A DNA stretch of 48,216 nucleotides from Fimbriimonadaceae bacterium (GTDB lineage: Bacteria; Armatimonadota; Fimbriimonadia; Fimbriimonadales; Fimbriimonadaceae), in the NCBI GenBank assembly GCA_019638835.1, contig JAHBTC010000006.1, forward strand, positions 1 through 48,216, in the 5' to 3' direction. Positions 7,509-16,499 of the stretch are shown here, in pieces (positions within the stretch are counted from its first letter, which is position 1; each line of letters starts with the position of its first letter). The notes beneath the pieces are model-generated. The model searched no databases. It was not told the DNA's origin and was given only the letters and a program-made list of their open reading frames with translations. Both the position numbers and the translations under genes were made by a program.

Positions 7509-8467
7509 CCGAGCCTTTATCGCTCGAAATCATTCGACGATTTCCCGTCTCGATTCAGCGGGTTTGGGAAGCGTGGACTGACGTGGAGCAGTTTGGCATT
7601 TGGGGTTGCCCAGAAGATTTCCAAATCATCCTGTTCGAAGGGGAAGTGGAACCGGGGAGCGCTTGGCGAAACCGAATGCGTTCGCCGGCAGGAAAGGAGT
7701 ATGTCGCTGTCGGTGAGTATCAGATCGTAGAGTCGCCTTGTCGGCTCGTGTTCTCCCATCAGTGGGAACGCGAGTCGGGGAATCTAAGTCCCGAAACGCT
7801 GGTGACCGTGACGTTGGAAGAGTTCGGTCATGAAACTCAACTTACGTTTCATCAGATCGGATTCGAAGACCCTGAAGACCGAGACTCCCATATTGGTGGC
7901 TGGAGTGGAGCCTTCGAGAATCTGGCAAAACACCTTCACTCACCGATCGTAGTGATTGGCGACTTGGCGAGTGTTTCTATAGAAGATGGCGATCAAGCAA
8001 CTCTGGTTTTTCGCCGAGAGTTTCGGCACGAGCAATCGGTCATCTGGTCGATGATCACGCTCAAAGCCCACTTGGAAAGGTGGGCTCCGTTCTCGCCAAG
8101 TCGAGACCTAAACTACACCGGTCCCGTTGAAATCATGATGACCGACGGCCCCGAATCTGATACGTACCAAGAGATGGTGACGGCTGTTACTGCGCCTTCT
8201 TTGGTTGAGTACACATGGGGTGGCGACCTACTTCGCTGGCAACTCGAATCCGTAGACATGGGGACTGCACTGACTCTTCGAAACCGAGTCAGCAACGCGG
8301 AGTGGCTCTCGCGTGTCGCCGCCGGATGGCACATCTGCCTGCAAGTCATGGATCACCTTGCCGGAGGAAGGGACATTCCCCGTATCGTGGGCGACGAGGC
8401 GAAGAAGCACGGATGGGAAGAGCTTGAGAGTCTCTATCGCGAAAGGTTGGGATTGGCAAAAGACTAG
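7505..8467 (+). CDS. Second tandem-domain SRPBCC protein
   Basis: A 320-aa protein. The first half (about 1-155) is a clear AHSA1-type domain (RRFPVSIQRVWEAWTD, then a Gly-rich EVEPGSAWRNRM strand and a C-terminal helix GGWSGAFENLAKHL). The second half (about 160-320) is a diverged SRPBCC-like domain (FRREFRHEQSVIWSMI, LERWAPFSPSR, ending in a helix VAAGWHICLQVMDHL). The start is ATG 7505, overlapping the previous stop as ATGA. Third gene of the ArsR operon. Its second domain could have lost ligand binding; function unknown. Confidence 0.85.
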   Translation: MTEPLSLEIIRRFPVSIQRVWEAWTDVEQFGIWGCPEDFQIILFEGEVEPGSAWRNRMRSPAGKEYVAVGEYQIVESPCRLVFSHQWERESGNLSPETLVTVTLEEFGHETQLTFHQIGFEDPEDRDSHIGGWSGAFENLAKHLHSPIVVIGDLASVSIEDGDQATLVFRREFRHEQSVIWSMITLKAHLERWAPFSPSRDLNYTGPVEIMMTDGPESDTYQEMVTAVTAPSLVEYTWGGDLLRWQLESVDMGTALTLRNRVSNAEWLSRVAAGWHICLQVMDHLAGGRDIPRIVGDEAKKHGWEELESLYRERLGLAKD

Positions 8468-8544
8468 ATATCCCAATCACCAATCAAATCCTTCCTTTTT
8501 CTAACTAATGGTCATCTAATGGTGAGTCAGGACAATGGCTCATC

Positions 8545-10707
8545 ATGAAACCTTTCGTTTCACGGATTCGAGGTCCCCTCGTTCCCATCGCCGTTCTTGG
8601 CGCAATTATTCTTGGATGTGGAGGTTCTGGCGGCTCATCGGAAACGACAGGTGGTTTTCGTGGCCTAACGATAACACCGACAAACTCCAAAGTAACACTT
8701 CCCGCAAGTCGATCATACGGGTCGTTATCTGAGTTGAGCGTTTGGACCTCTGCCGGTGAGGGCGCGCCCGCTACTTCGGGAGACGTCCAAGTCAAGGTGT
8801 TTAACAACGGCCCTCAATACACGGAGGTCCGCGACGACGACGACAAACTTGTCGCTTCCGGGTTCATCGGTACCGGCCGAACCGAACTAGGATTCGAATC
8901 CACCGCCGAGGTCTTGGTTTACTTTGGCATCGGTGGCCCGCTCCAACGAGGAAGCAATGGTTCGCAAAAAGTCGTGTTGGACAGCGTGAAGAACCTTCCT
9001 GGCTTTAGCGGCGTTGTTACGGCGGTCACCGATAGCTTCAACTCGAAAGGCTACATCGACAACGAAGACACCGCGATCAAGTCAGCCGTGGCCGCAGTGC
9101 GCGATTCAATTTTGACGAGCCGGGAGCGTCGCGAAGCGACGTCTCGGGGCCCGGATGTAGATCCCTCTCGATTTGCCAGTGGACTTGAGATCAACAATTC
9201 GGTCAACGACCAGATTCTTCTGACCAACACGGCGTTTCGACGAGGCTATCTTTGGCTCAAACGAACCGGATACAAAGATTCCGAGGGTGTGACCCACGAC
9301 TTGGATGTTAGCCTCGCGTCGAAAGAGGTAGCGCTGCCAGCACGGTACGGCGGCACGATTGACAGTGCGACCGGGCTGATCAATAGTCAATACAATTGGG
9401 AGCCCGTTACGATGCCGAAGTTTGATGTCACATCGGACTTACCTGGGATTGAGAACGAAGTTGACGTGTTCTATGAGTTGACAACCGTAGGCATTGGATG
9501 GCTACCTGGAGACTTCGACGAACTGACAGGCGCACAGATCACGAAGTGGGAAGAAATCGTCTATCAGACGGTGTACCTGGACTTCTACCTTCCGGTGTTC
9601 GCGAATCTCGTGATCCCGCTCGATGGCGCCGGCATGGATAGTGTCAGTGGCTATGCCGGACAAAGTTCAGCGGCAAGGGCGTTCTTCACCAATGCTCGAA
9701 CCAGTATGCCAAACGTCGCTTCCGAAGTCGCCAAAGGCAACTTTACGACTGGGCTCTCCCAATTCGTCACGTCTTCACAACTCCCAACCGTGGAGAAGAT
9801 GACGGCGGACATCATGATCTCTTGGGGTCGTCAGTTCGGAACCAATCTCTTCAAAGATGAAGAGGAACTTCATAACCGAGTTGGGCGCGCAAGGGTTGCC
9901 ATCAATATGCTGGATCTCGTAGACGCCACCGATGATATGGCACCAATTGGCGATCTCCGGAGCGCAGATCAAGCGAACATCTTCCGCATCACAAGTAGCC
10001 GCTCTGCCGTAAAGATCACGCCCGACGAGGCGGAAGTAGGAATCTCCGAAACGACCGACATTCGAGCAACAATCAAAGACAAGCAAGCGGGGGCGACTTA
10101 CCGATACGAGTGGTCGCTCAATACGACCAACTTCTTCTTGCAGGATGCCGGAGGAAACTCTACAGATGAATCACCGGGAGGAGTTCTGAAGACATCATAC
10201 GACAAGGTGTTCATCGGCAACCTCACGTTTGCGGTTGGGACACCAACAATCACGTGCCGAGTCTATATCGGTGACACTTTCATAGGGACGGCAAACACCC
10301 GCGTGGAATTCAAGGAAAGCGTGAATACGACGCCGGGCCGCTACAAAATCGTGGGCGGAGTTTTCGACAAGGATAACAATGGAACGTTCAATCTTCACTA
10401 CGGATTGGTAGCGGAAGTTGATGTCAAGAAGGATGCAGATCACTACTCAATGGTGGCGGAGTACGAGACTGGCGAGACGATCAAACGGGTGAACTGGGCG
10501 GCGACAAGCCCGCCCTATTGGCCGCTTTACTCGGAACTGAAAGCTGGCCAACCTCCGAACACCTATTGGATCGTGATTGACGGCACGACTACGGCTGGAG
10601 GAAATCTAACGGAAGCCCAAGCAAGAGAGCAACTCGCGAGCGAAATCGCCAGGTTGGAAGTCAAGTACAACGGGATGAAAGTGAAGACCAAGGTCTTCTA
10701 CGATTAG
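8545..10707 (+). CDS. Large lipoprotein of unknown function, paralog A
   Basis: A 720-aa predicted lipoprotein; the lipobox LGAIILGC gives Cys25, followed by a GGSGGSS linker. By eye roughly half of its residues match the protein at 12028-14178 over the full length. The best conserved blocks are NSVNDQI..TNTAFRR, the Trp-rich region near 320-350 (KWEEIVYQTVYLDFYLP) and FANLVIPLDG. Residues ~480-590 look like an Ig/PKD-type beta domain (ATYRYEWSL ... TPTITCRVYIG). A short C-terminal domain (600-720) ends with a helix of about 25 residues. No enzymatic motif is visible. It has its own terminator at 10720-10755. I do not recognise the family. Confidence 0.85.
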   Translation: MKPFVSRIRGPLVPIAVLGAIILGCGGSGGSSETTGGFRGLTITPTNSKVTLPASRSYGSLSELSVWTSAGEGAPATSGDVQVKVFNNGPQYTEVRDDDDKLVASGFIGTGRTELGFESTAEVLVYFGIGGPLQRGSNGSQKVVLDSVKNLPGFSGVVTAVTDSFNSKGYIDNEDTAIKSAVAAVRDSILTSRERREATSRGPDVDPSRFASGLEINNSVNDQILLTNTAFRRGYLWLKRTGYKDSEGVTHDLDVSLASKEVALPARYGGTIDSATGLINSQYNWEPVTMPKFDVTSDLPGIENEVDVFYELTTVGIGWLPGDFDELTGAQITKWEEIVYQTVYLDFYLPVFANLVIPLDGAGMDSVSGYAGQSSAARAFFTNARTSMPNVASEVAKGNFTTGLSQFVTSSQLPTVEKMTADIMISWGRQFGTNLFKDEEELHNRVGRARVAINMLDLVDATDDMAPIGDLRSADQANIFRITSSRSAVKITPDEAEVGISETTDIRATIKDKQAGATYRYEWSLNTTNFFLQDAGGNSTDESPGGVLKTSYDKVFIGNLTFAVGTPTITCRVYIGDTFIGTANTRVEFKESVNTTPGRYKIVGGVFDKDNNGTFNLHYGLVAEVDVKKDADHYSMVAEYETGETIKRVNWAATSPPYWPLYSELKAGQPPNTYWIVIDGTTTAGGNLTEAQAREQLASEIARLEVKYNGMKVKTKVFYD

Positions 10708-10719
10708 CGAGGAAAATCA

Positions 10720-10755
10720 CTGAGGGCGGGCCACGGCCCTGCCCTCAGCGTTTTT
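10720..10755 (+). terminator. Rho-independent terminator
   Basis: The arms CTGAGGGCGGGCC and GGCCCTGCCCTCAG form a strong GC-rich stem (one mismatch) with a very short loop, followed by GCGTTTTT. It lies 13 bp after the lipoprotein stop. Confidence 0.88.
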
Positions 10756-10910
10756 CGGGTAGATTGTTTTCGAGCATAGCGAGAGGGTTTGAGCAATCAC
10801 TCCCCGGCAACCGAGCCTCCACGGGCCACGGTGCTACCGACACAACGGCATGCGCGGTGAATCATCACCGACAAACTTCGTGTCCGCGTGCTCACGGAAA
10901 CGTGAACACT

Positions 10911-11399
10911 ATGAGCAGAGATCCCGGCGAAATGCCACCCCGTCTCCTAGAACGCAAATATAGCGTAAAGACTCTCATCCTTTACGGCCTCTACGGAGAC
11001 GCACTTCTTCACAAGAAAGATGATCGTATACGGTCACTTGAGACCAGTCACAAACTGGTATCAGAGGAACTCCAAGTTCTAAAAACCGCGAAGCAGGTTG
11101 TTGATCGACAACTTGAAGCACTCCAGGGCCAGACCGATCGGATGTACCGAGAACCTTCGAGAACATTTGTGCATGAAGTCGTCAAGAATTACTTGAGGCG
11201 ACTTTACGAACCAACGCACGTATTCCATGTCCAGAATGGATACGTTCGAAGCGTCAATATCCGAAGAGTTGAGCAAGCGTGGCGGGATATTGCGACGCTT
11301 CAGCATCGGATCAGTGGTTCAATCCGCTTCGCGGAGAAAACCCTCTTGTCCGCTGAGCGCCGCCACCGAAAGCGTGCGCGCGTTAGAAACTCACAATAG
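10911..11399 (+). CDS. Hypothetical coiled-coil protein
   Basis: A 162-aa basic protein with no recognised family. Residues ~30-85 form a probable coiled coil (DRIRSLETSHKLVSEELQ, then KQVVDRQLEALQGQTDRM); the C-terminal tail is strongly basic (RRHRKRARVRN). No signal peptide. The ATG at 10911 was chosen over the longer frame from 10764 because the intervening 49 residues look random and start close to the terminator. Its last 9 bp overlap the end of the convergent transporter gene. The basic tail may bind nucleic acid, but this is speculation. Confidence 0.5.
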   Translation: MSRDPGEMPPRLLERKYSVKTLILYGLYGDALLHKKDDRIRSLETSHKLVSEELQVLKTAKQVVDRQLEALQGQTDRMYREPSRTFVHEVVKNYLRRLYEPTHVFHVQNGYVRSVNIRRVEQAWRDIATLQHRISGSIRFAEKTLLSAERRHRKRARVRNSQ

Positions 11400-11804
11400 A
11401 GTCACTACGACGCCCGCGACAATAAGCGCGAGCCCACCGGCCAACTTGGCGTCGACTTTCTCATGCAGAAAAACGACGCCAAGAATCACCGCAAACACAA
11501 AACTCAGCTTGTCAATCGGAGCAACTTTCGCGACGTCTCCGAGTTGCAGCGCACGAAAATAGCAAAGCCATGAGAGGAACGTGGCTACTGCACTCAGCCC
11601 TAAGTAAAGCCAGTTCTGCTTGGAGAGGCTCGCCCAATTTGTTTGCCGCGTGCTGAACGCGAGAATGGCAGAGAACGCTAGGACAAACAGAACTCGGACT
11701 GCAAGGGCCAAGTTTGCGGGCACGTCCTCAACACCTTTTTTTGCGAGAACCGCAGTGGCCCCGGCAAACAGAGCGGAAAGGAGAGCCCAAATCCGAAAAC
11801 TCAT
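11391..11804 (-). CDS. EamA/DMT-family transporter, half-size (single EamA repeat)
   Basis: A 137-aa membrane protein with about five hydrophobic helices: 3-20, 30-50, 63-82, 90-106 and 115-136. The ending FVFAVILGVVFLHEK..., then GGLALIVAGVVVTLL, is the classic EamA repeat end. Most DMT transporters have two repeats (~300 aa); this has one, like the small EamA 'YnfA/undecaprenyl-type' group that works as dimers. Substrate unknown. Start at ATG 11804 (MSFRIWALLSAL); a further Met lies 14 codons upstream. Confidence 0.85.
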   Translation of the reverse strand: MSFRIWALLSALFAGATAVLAKKGVEDVPANLALAVRVLFVLAFSAILAFSTRQTNWASLSKQNWLYLGLSAVATFLSWLCYFRALQLGDVAKVAPIDKLSFVFAVILGVVFLHEKVDAKLAGGLALIVAGVVVTLL

Positions 11805-11965
11805 GCGAATTGGACGTGTCTGTTGAGCGAAAATGACCGTACTCACTTGTTCACGCTCTTAGTTCGGCTACAAGTGAAAACCCGATTTCTTAGCTTGCGC
11901 TTTCGCAAAAGGGGCGACCATACCGGTTGGCATCAGCCTCTCTATTGAACCTATTTCATGGGCAT

Positions 11966-11982
11966 TTCACGGCGATCGTGAA
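11966..11982. promoter_or_regulatory. Short inverted repeat upstream of lipoprotein paralog B
   Basis: TTCACG-5 nt-CGTGAA, 46 bp before the start codon of the second lipoprotein, in the otherwise featureless 223-base gap 11805-12027. Its half-sites resemble those of the palindrome at 30331-30350, but in the opposite relative orientation. Weak candidate operator. Confidence 0.25.
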
Positions 11983-12027
11983 CCAGTAATGGACGAGTAA
12001 TGCTATGACATCTATCCTCATCGTGCT

Positions 12028-14178
12028 ATGAGGCATAAACCCAGGCCCACCATCGGCGTAGCGATGACCGGGCTACTTGCACTTCTAATCATTGCCTGTG
12101 GAGGAAGCGGTGGCGTCGCCACTCCTGAAGAAGGATTCCGCGGATTCACCGAGACTCCCGTGGATGTCGCGGTCTCGCTCCCAGCGGGTGGAGCGGTCCC
12201 CCCGATGACCGAACTGGTCGCTTGGACCTCACTCGGTGAAGAGAAGCCTGACGGGGCCGGCAACGCGAACCTTGAGGTCTATAACGACGGCCCGCAATTC
12301 GCATCCGTGCTCGACGCAAATGGCGAGATGGTCCTTGGCGGCTTCGTTGGTGGAGACCGCAAGTCGCTTGACACAACCTCGACGGCCGAAATGTTCACGT
12401 ACTTTGCTCTCGGTGGTCCACTACACCCCGGACCCGATAGCCAAGAGATCTTCCTGAACGGAATCAAGGAGTTGGTTGGATTCGCAAACGTGATCGCGGC
12501 CGTTGAGGCGTCAATTGCCGCTAACGGATACGTAACTGCTTCTGACCCCGGCGTGAAGGCCGCGATTGATGAGGTACGTAACTCCGCACTCGCGGGCAAA
12601 GGGCGCAATGCCGAAACACGTGGCCCCGAAGTGTCGCCCGAGGGCGGTGCCAGCGGACTCGATATCAACGATTCGGTAGACGATCAGATTCAAATCACGA
12701 ACACCGCTCTTCGCCGCAGTTACGCTTGGCTTGAGCGCACGGGCTATAAAGACGATAATGGCGCGACGCACGAGATGAAGGAAGCGATTCGTGACCTGTG
12801 GATTGACGTGCCGACTCGTTACGGCGGCAAGGTGGACCGGATGACCGGCTTGATCCAGGGCCAATACCCGTGGACGCCAATCGCATCCTCACCTATTCCG
12901 GTTCTTTCTGATCTCGCTTCAGTGGAGAACGAAACCGAGGTCTACTACAAACTCACGACGGTCGGAGTCGGTCGCTACGAGGGCGATTTTGACGACCTGA
13001 CCCCCGAACAGTTCAACAAGTGGAAGGAGATCGTTTATTGGACGGCTTATCTCGACTTCTACATGCCCATTTACGCGAACCTCGTCCTGCCCATGGACGG
13101 GACGGCATTCGATAGTCTTGCTGAGTTCGCTCTGACCAACAGCAATGCCCAACAGTTCATCGCGGGAGCCCAAAACTCCATGCCTGAACTTCTAGACCTC
13201 ACCGCTCGCGGCCAATTCCCCGACGGTCTTCGCTCGTTTGTGACATCGCCCCAAACCGCGACCGTCACTACACCGGTCTCCATGCTCGTCGTCACGGAAT
13301 GGGGACGATCCACAGGCAAAGAATTGTTCTCGGGTGATAAGGAACTCATCAATCGGGTTGGCATCGGTGCCCGTTCGATCGGGATGCAAGACCTTGCATC
13401 TGTCATCCAGTTGATGGCACCTTTTGATAGCTTCGCGAGCGCCGACCAAGCCAATGTCTTCGAGATCACGAGTTCGAGGGCTGCCGTCAAACTCGTGCCC
13501 GAAGCGACCGAGATTGGTATCTCAGACGTCACGGATATCAAGGCCGTCATCAAGAACAAGAGCACCTCCGCCACTTACCGCTATGAGTGGTCCGTGACCG
13601 GTGAGTTCTTCTTGAACGACGGACATGGTGGAAGCACGGATGAGTCTCCGGGTGGAATTCTCAAGTCCGTAGATGACGAAGTGTTCATCGGCAACTTGAC
13701 AAAGAATGCGGGAACTCCAACGGTTACCTGCTCTGTCTACATCGGTAACCAACTCGTGGGCAAGGCGAACACTCGCATCACATTCCGCGAAAACATCAAG
13801 AACCTGAACGCGAAGTTCCGCGTCGAGGGGACAGTAGTGGACAACGATGGCAACGGTTACTGGAACTACCGCACATGGGTGATTGCCGAGGTGTCGAAGT
13901 TCGAAGATGCCGCGCACTACGCATTGACCATTGACGACGCGGATGGCAAGAACATCTTGCGACGGAATTGGTCGCGCGACTACAAGTTTGCCGTGCGCGA
14001 CGAGGAAGTGTGGATGAAACAACCGGAAGGGACTTTCTGGATTGTTTACGACGGCATCAGTTCGGCGTACGGTTTTAGTTCGAGGGAACAAGCCTTAGAG
14101 GACATGGCCGACCGAATAGCATCATTGGAGCGCAAGCACCAAGGTGACGTTCTGGAGGCAAAAGCGTTCCTCGAATAG
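12028..14178 (+). CDS. Large lipoprotein of unknown function, paralog B
   Basis: A 716-aa predicted lipoprotein (lipobox LLIIAC, Cys24, then GGSGGVA). It is collinear with the protein at 8545-10707, from the FRGFTETPVD segment after the lipobox to the C-terminal helix, including DSVDDQIQITNTALRRSY and KWKEIVYWTAYLDFYMP. The Ig/PKD-like region is at about 480-590 and contains GGSTDESPGGILKS, nearly identical in both copies. The two genes are separated by two unrelated genes. ATG 12028 is used; a Met at residue 13 (12064) would give a shorter signal peptide. A strong terminator follows at 14193-14226. Confidence 0.85.
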   Translation: MRHKPRPTIGVAMTGLLALLIIACGGSGGVATPEEGFRGFTETPVDVAVSLPAGGAVPPMTELVAWTSLGEEKPDGAGNANLEVYNDGPQFASVLDANGEMVLGGFVGGDRKSLDTTSTAEMFTYFALGGPLHPGPDSQEIFLNGIKELVGFANVIAAVEASIAANGYVTASDPGVKAAIDEVRNSALAGKGRNAETRGPEVSPEGGASGLDINDSVDDQIQITNTALRRSYAWLERTGYKDDNGATHEMKEAIRDLWIDVPTRYGGKVDRMTGLIQGQYPWTPIASSPIPVLSDLASVENETEVYYKLTTVGVGRYEGDFDDLTPEQFNKWKEIVYWTAYLDFYMPIYANLVLPMDGTAFDSLAEFALTNSNAQQFIAGAQNSMPELLDLTARGQFPDGLRSFVTSPQTATVTTPVSMLVVTEWGRSTGKELFSGDKELINRVGIGARSIGMQDLASVIQLMAPFDSFASADQANVFEITSSRAAVKLVPEATEIGISDVTDIKAVIKNKSTSATYRYEWSVTGEFFLNDGHGGSTDESPGGILKSVDDEVFIGNLTKNAGTPTVTCSVYIGNQLVGKANTRITFRENIKNLNAKFRVEGTVVDNDGNGYWNYRTWVIAEVSKFEDAAHYALTIDDADGKNILRRNWSRDYKFAVRDEEVWMKQPEGTFWIVYDGISSAYGFSSREQALEDMADRIASLERKHQGDVLEAKAFLE

Positions 14179-14192
14179 GAACCGTTGATGAC

Positions 14193-14226
14193 AAAAAGGG
14201 GGCGGAGTCTTGACTCCGCCCCTTTT
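14193..14226. terminator. Bidirectional Rho-independent terminator
   Basis: AAAAAGGGGGCGGAGT-CTTG-ACTCCGCCCCTTTT: a perfect GC-rich stem with an A-run before and a T-run after. It can end both the lipoprotein gene on + and the cyclic-nucleotide-binding gene on -. Confidence 0.92.
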
Positions 14227-14243
14227 CACTTGTACGATAGCGT

Positions 14244-14714
14244 CTAGCCCATCGCGTGAGCCCAAACATCTTGGGTCTTGTCGGCGAGTTGATCAATCAT
14301 TGCGTCGGCGTGACGCAACCGCTGGGCAAGCACACTCGCGATGTTCGCCATCACGATGATGCCGAGTTCTTTGTCCTTCATCATCGCGCCGCGCAGTTGC
14401 TTTAGATTGAACGCACCGACCGTGACCGCGCCCACGCAAACTACATTTGCTGCGCGGGGCCGAGCATCAACCAATGCGATTTCACCCACGATGTTTCCCG
14501 CTTTGATTTCGCCGAGAGCATCGCCGTCATGAGTGGTTACTCGGACCTCACCACTGAGGATTACGAACATCTCTTCGGCCGCATCCCCGCACCGAGCGAT
14601 GACGTGCCCGCTGTTGAAGTTCTGGACTTGTGCGAGCGCACCAATCGTGTTAAGTTGTTCGTCGGTCAGTCCGGTCGCGAGATAGGTGCTCCGCAAGGCG
14701 TCGGCGTCAAGCAT
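14244..14714 (-). CDS. Stand-alone cyclic nucleotide-binding domain protein
   Basis: A 156-aa Crp-like cNMP-binding domain without any DNA-binding or enzyme domain. Visible are the beta-roll (FNSGHVIARCGDAAEEMFVILSG split over ~33-55), GEIKAGNIVGE, and the phosphate-binding cassette GEIALVDARPRAANV, with the Arg and the small residues expected to hold the cyclic phosphate. A C-terminal helix follows (~118-150). Such single-domain proteins may sense cAMP or cGMP and act by protein contact. It is flanked by terminators or gaps and is probably monocistronic. Confidence 0.9.
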   Translation of the reverse strand: MLDADALRSTYLATGLTDEQLNTIGALAQVQNFNSGHVIARCGDAAEEMFVILSGEVRVTTHDGDALGEIKAGNIVGEIALVDARPRAANVVCVGAVTVGAFNLKQLRGAMMKDKELGIIVMANIASVLAQRLRHADAMIDQLADKTQDVWAHAMG

Positions 14715-14786
14715 GGCTCTTCAGTTTACGCGACGGGTTGCGGGTTTGGTTGCGCGTGGCCGTCGGGGCATCCGGTCAAACACTGC

Positions 14787-16499
14787 TCAAAGATGAACCA
14801 ACAGGATGAACTGGTCTATCTGAGCAACCCAAACTTGAGCGAATGTCCGCGGCGCCGTGCGGTAACTCATTCGAGCCTTGACCAATCCACCGGAAAGATA
14901 CGCTGACGGCACAGCCACGGAAAACTGTGTCTTGCTGGGCGCACTTGTCGCGGGTCGCTCATCCACAATATCCCACTTCTGAGTCAACGTGTTGAACATC
15001 TCAATCCGCTGCTGTAGGTTCGCGGCGGAAGCCCCGCCCCACGCCAAAACCTCAAGAGAACTGATGCTACTAGCAGAAACTGCGTAGTAAGCCTCTAATT
15101 GCACCGACTTAACAATACTATTGATTCGGGGTGTCTTTGCTCGAGCAAGGTTTCCGTCATGCAAGAACAAACTCGCTAATGAACCGGAGAGCGGCGTCCC
15201 GACTGACCAACTATAAGTAGTCGGTCTTTCAATCGGGTTGAAGATCGGATTAACATAGGCGTCGGCCTTCCCTACAATCGTATCCGGGTACACCGGATAG
15301 ACCGTCTTATCGCTGATTGCCATCCCCTGATAGTCGCCCAAGAACTTAGCATTCCCGGTGTTATGGAGCGAACTTCGCCACGAGGTCGGCGTCAGCCGAT
15401 TCATGGCGGACCAGCTGATTCCTGCATCATCGCTATAGTAGTAAGTTTGATCCCAAAATCCCTCGGAGCCGCCGTCGGCTTGCCCTGGCGTTGGTGCGGT
15501 GTCCATCGCAAAAAGGTGCAATCTCCCATCCTTCGTGAACTCGATCCACGGGAAGATCATGTCGGAGACTTGATTCAATGTCCGGAATGGCAGTCTCTGT
15601 GAGTTTGTCCACGTTTCGCCTGCATCACTCGAACGGACAGAATACAGGTCCAAGTTCTTCTGCCCATTAACTATGTTCGTCTGATCAACGTAGAGAATAA
15701 CGATTTCGCCCGTCGCAGGGTTGACGGCCATCGCATTGTTTGTGACATTCCTAAAGTTGCCGGGAATCCCATAGTTCTCTACTCCCCAAGAAACCATTCG
15801 CGTCGCTGGTTGAATGGGCGTGGTCCAAGTTTGCCCGCCGTCCATGCTCTTTGTGAACTTGATGCCCCAAAAGCCATCCCAATACGTAAGGAACAACACC
15901 CCGTCTGGACCGACGCGAGGCAGGAAGCCATAGCCAACTCCAAGGCTAAGCGGAGGCGACCAAGTTACTCCCAGATCATCTGACCATATGATCCCTTCGT
16001 TATAAGTGACATAAAGTCGAGTCGTATCCGGCATACCGGGACGGGGGCCTGCCGCCATCCAACCCTTATCCGGCCAAGCGCTCGTCACCGCCACGCGCGA
16101 AGGGCCAAACGCGTTGAGTCCGGGCAGCTTTTGGGCCACATAGATGCACTTAGCACGAGATATGCCGCCCGCGAAGAGGGTGTTAGTCCGGGGATCGTAG
16201 GCCGTCATGGGGTCGGCTTCGAGGCTGTCTTGGAAGCCCGCTGGCGCCCGCACCACCCGATGTTGCCAAGTTTGCCCGCCATCCGACGAAACGCCGAAGG
16301 AGTTGGTGATCGTGCCATCCGTGCGGAAGTCCACAAACCCGGCGAGAATCTCCGATCCATCCGCGGTGGCGGCACCGGTGGTTTCGCTCGCGGACTTACT
16401 CAGGACGTCGAGAGACACCCGGTACTGCGGCCCGATGTTGGGTTCTTGTGCAACAACGACCACCGCAATCGCGAAAAAGATTGGCCAAGCGCGCTTCAT
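14787..16499 (-). CDS. Secreted BNR/Asp-box (sialidase-fold) protein
   Basis: A 570-aa protein with an N-terminal signal peptide (1-18, ending VVVAQ). Five Asp-box motifs (SxDxGxTW type) are visible: SSDGGQTW, SDDLGVTW, SMDGGQTW, SSDAGETW and SDDAGISW. They predict a six-bladed sialidase-like beta-propeller over about 25-430. The C-terminal ~130 residues are beta-rich, of the kind seen in carbohydrate-binding or stalk domains. The Arg triad of true sialidases cannot be established by eye, so hydrolase activity is uncertain. Its ATG overlaps the stop of the TPR lipoprotein gene upstream by 4 bp, so the two are co-translated. Confidence 0.85.
   Translation of the reverse strand: MKRAWPIFFAIAVVVVAQEPNIGPQYRVSLDVLSKSASETTGAATADGSEILAGFVDFRTDGTITNSFGVSSDGGQTWQHRVVRAPAGFQDSLEADPMTAYDPRTNTLFAGGISRAKCIYVAQKLPGLNAFGPSRVAVTSAWPDKGWMAAGPRPGMPDTTRLYVTYNEGIIWSDDLGVTWSPPLSLGVGYGFLPRVGPDGVLFLTYWDGFWGIKFTKSMDGGQTWTTPIQPATRMVSWGVENYGIPGNFRNVTNNAMAVNPATGEIVILYVDQTNIVNGQKNLDLYSVRSSDAGETWTNSQRLPFRTLNQVSDMIFPWIEFTKDGRLHLFAMDTAPTPGQADGGSEGFWDQTYYYSDDAGISWSAMNRLTPTSWRSSLHNTGNAKFLGDYQGMAISDKTVYPVYPDTIVGKADAYVNPIFNPIERPTTYSWSVGTPLSGSLASLFLHDGNLARAKTPRINSIVKSVQLEAYYAVSASSISSLEVLAWGGASAANLQQRIEMFNTLTQKWDIVDERPATSAPSKTQFSVAVPSAYLSGGLVKARMSYRTAPRTFAQVWVAQIDQFILLVHL

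Noticed and set aside
16496-16499. Possible frameshift joining the BNR and TPR genes into one
   Set aside because: Each has its own signal peptide or lipobox and the ATGA overlap is a normal coupling arrangement.
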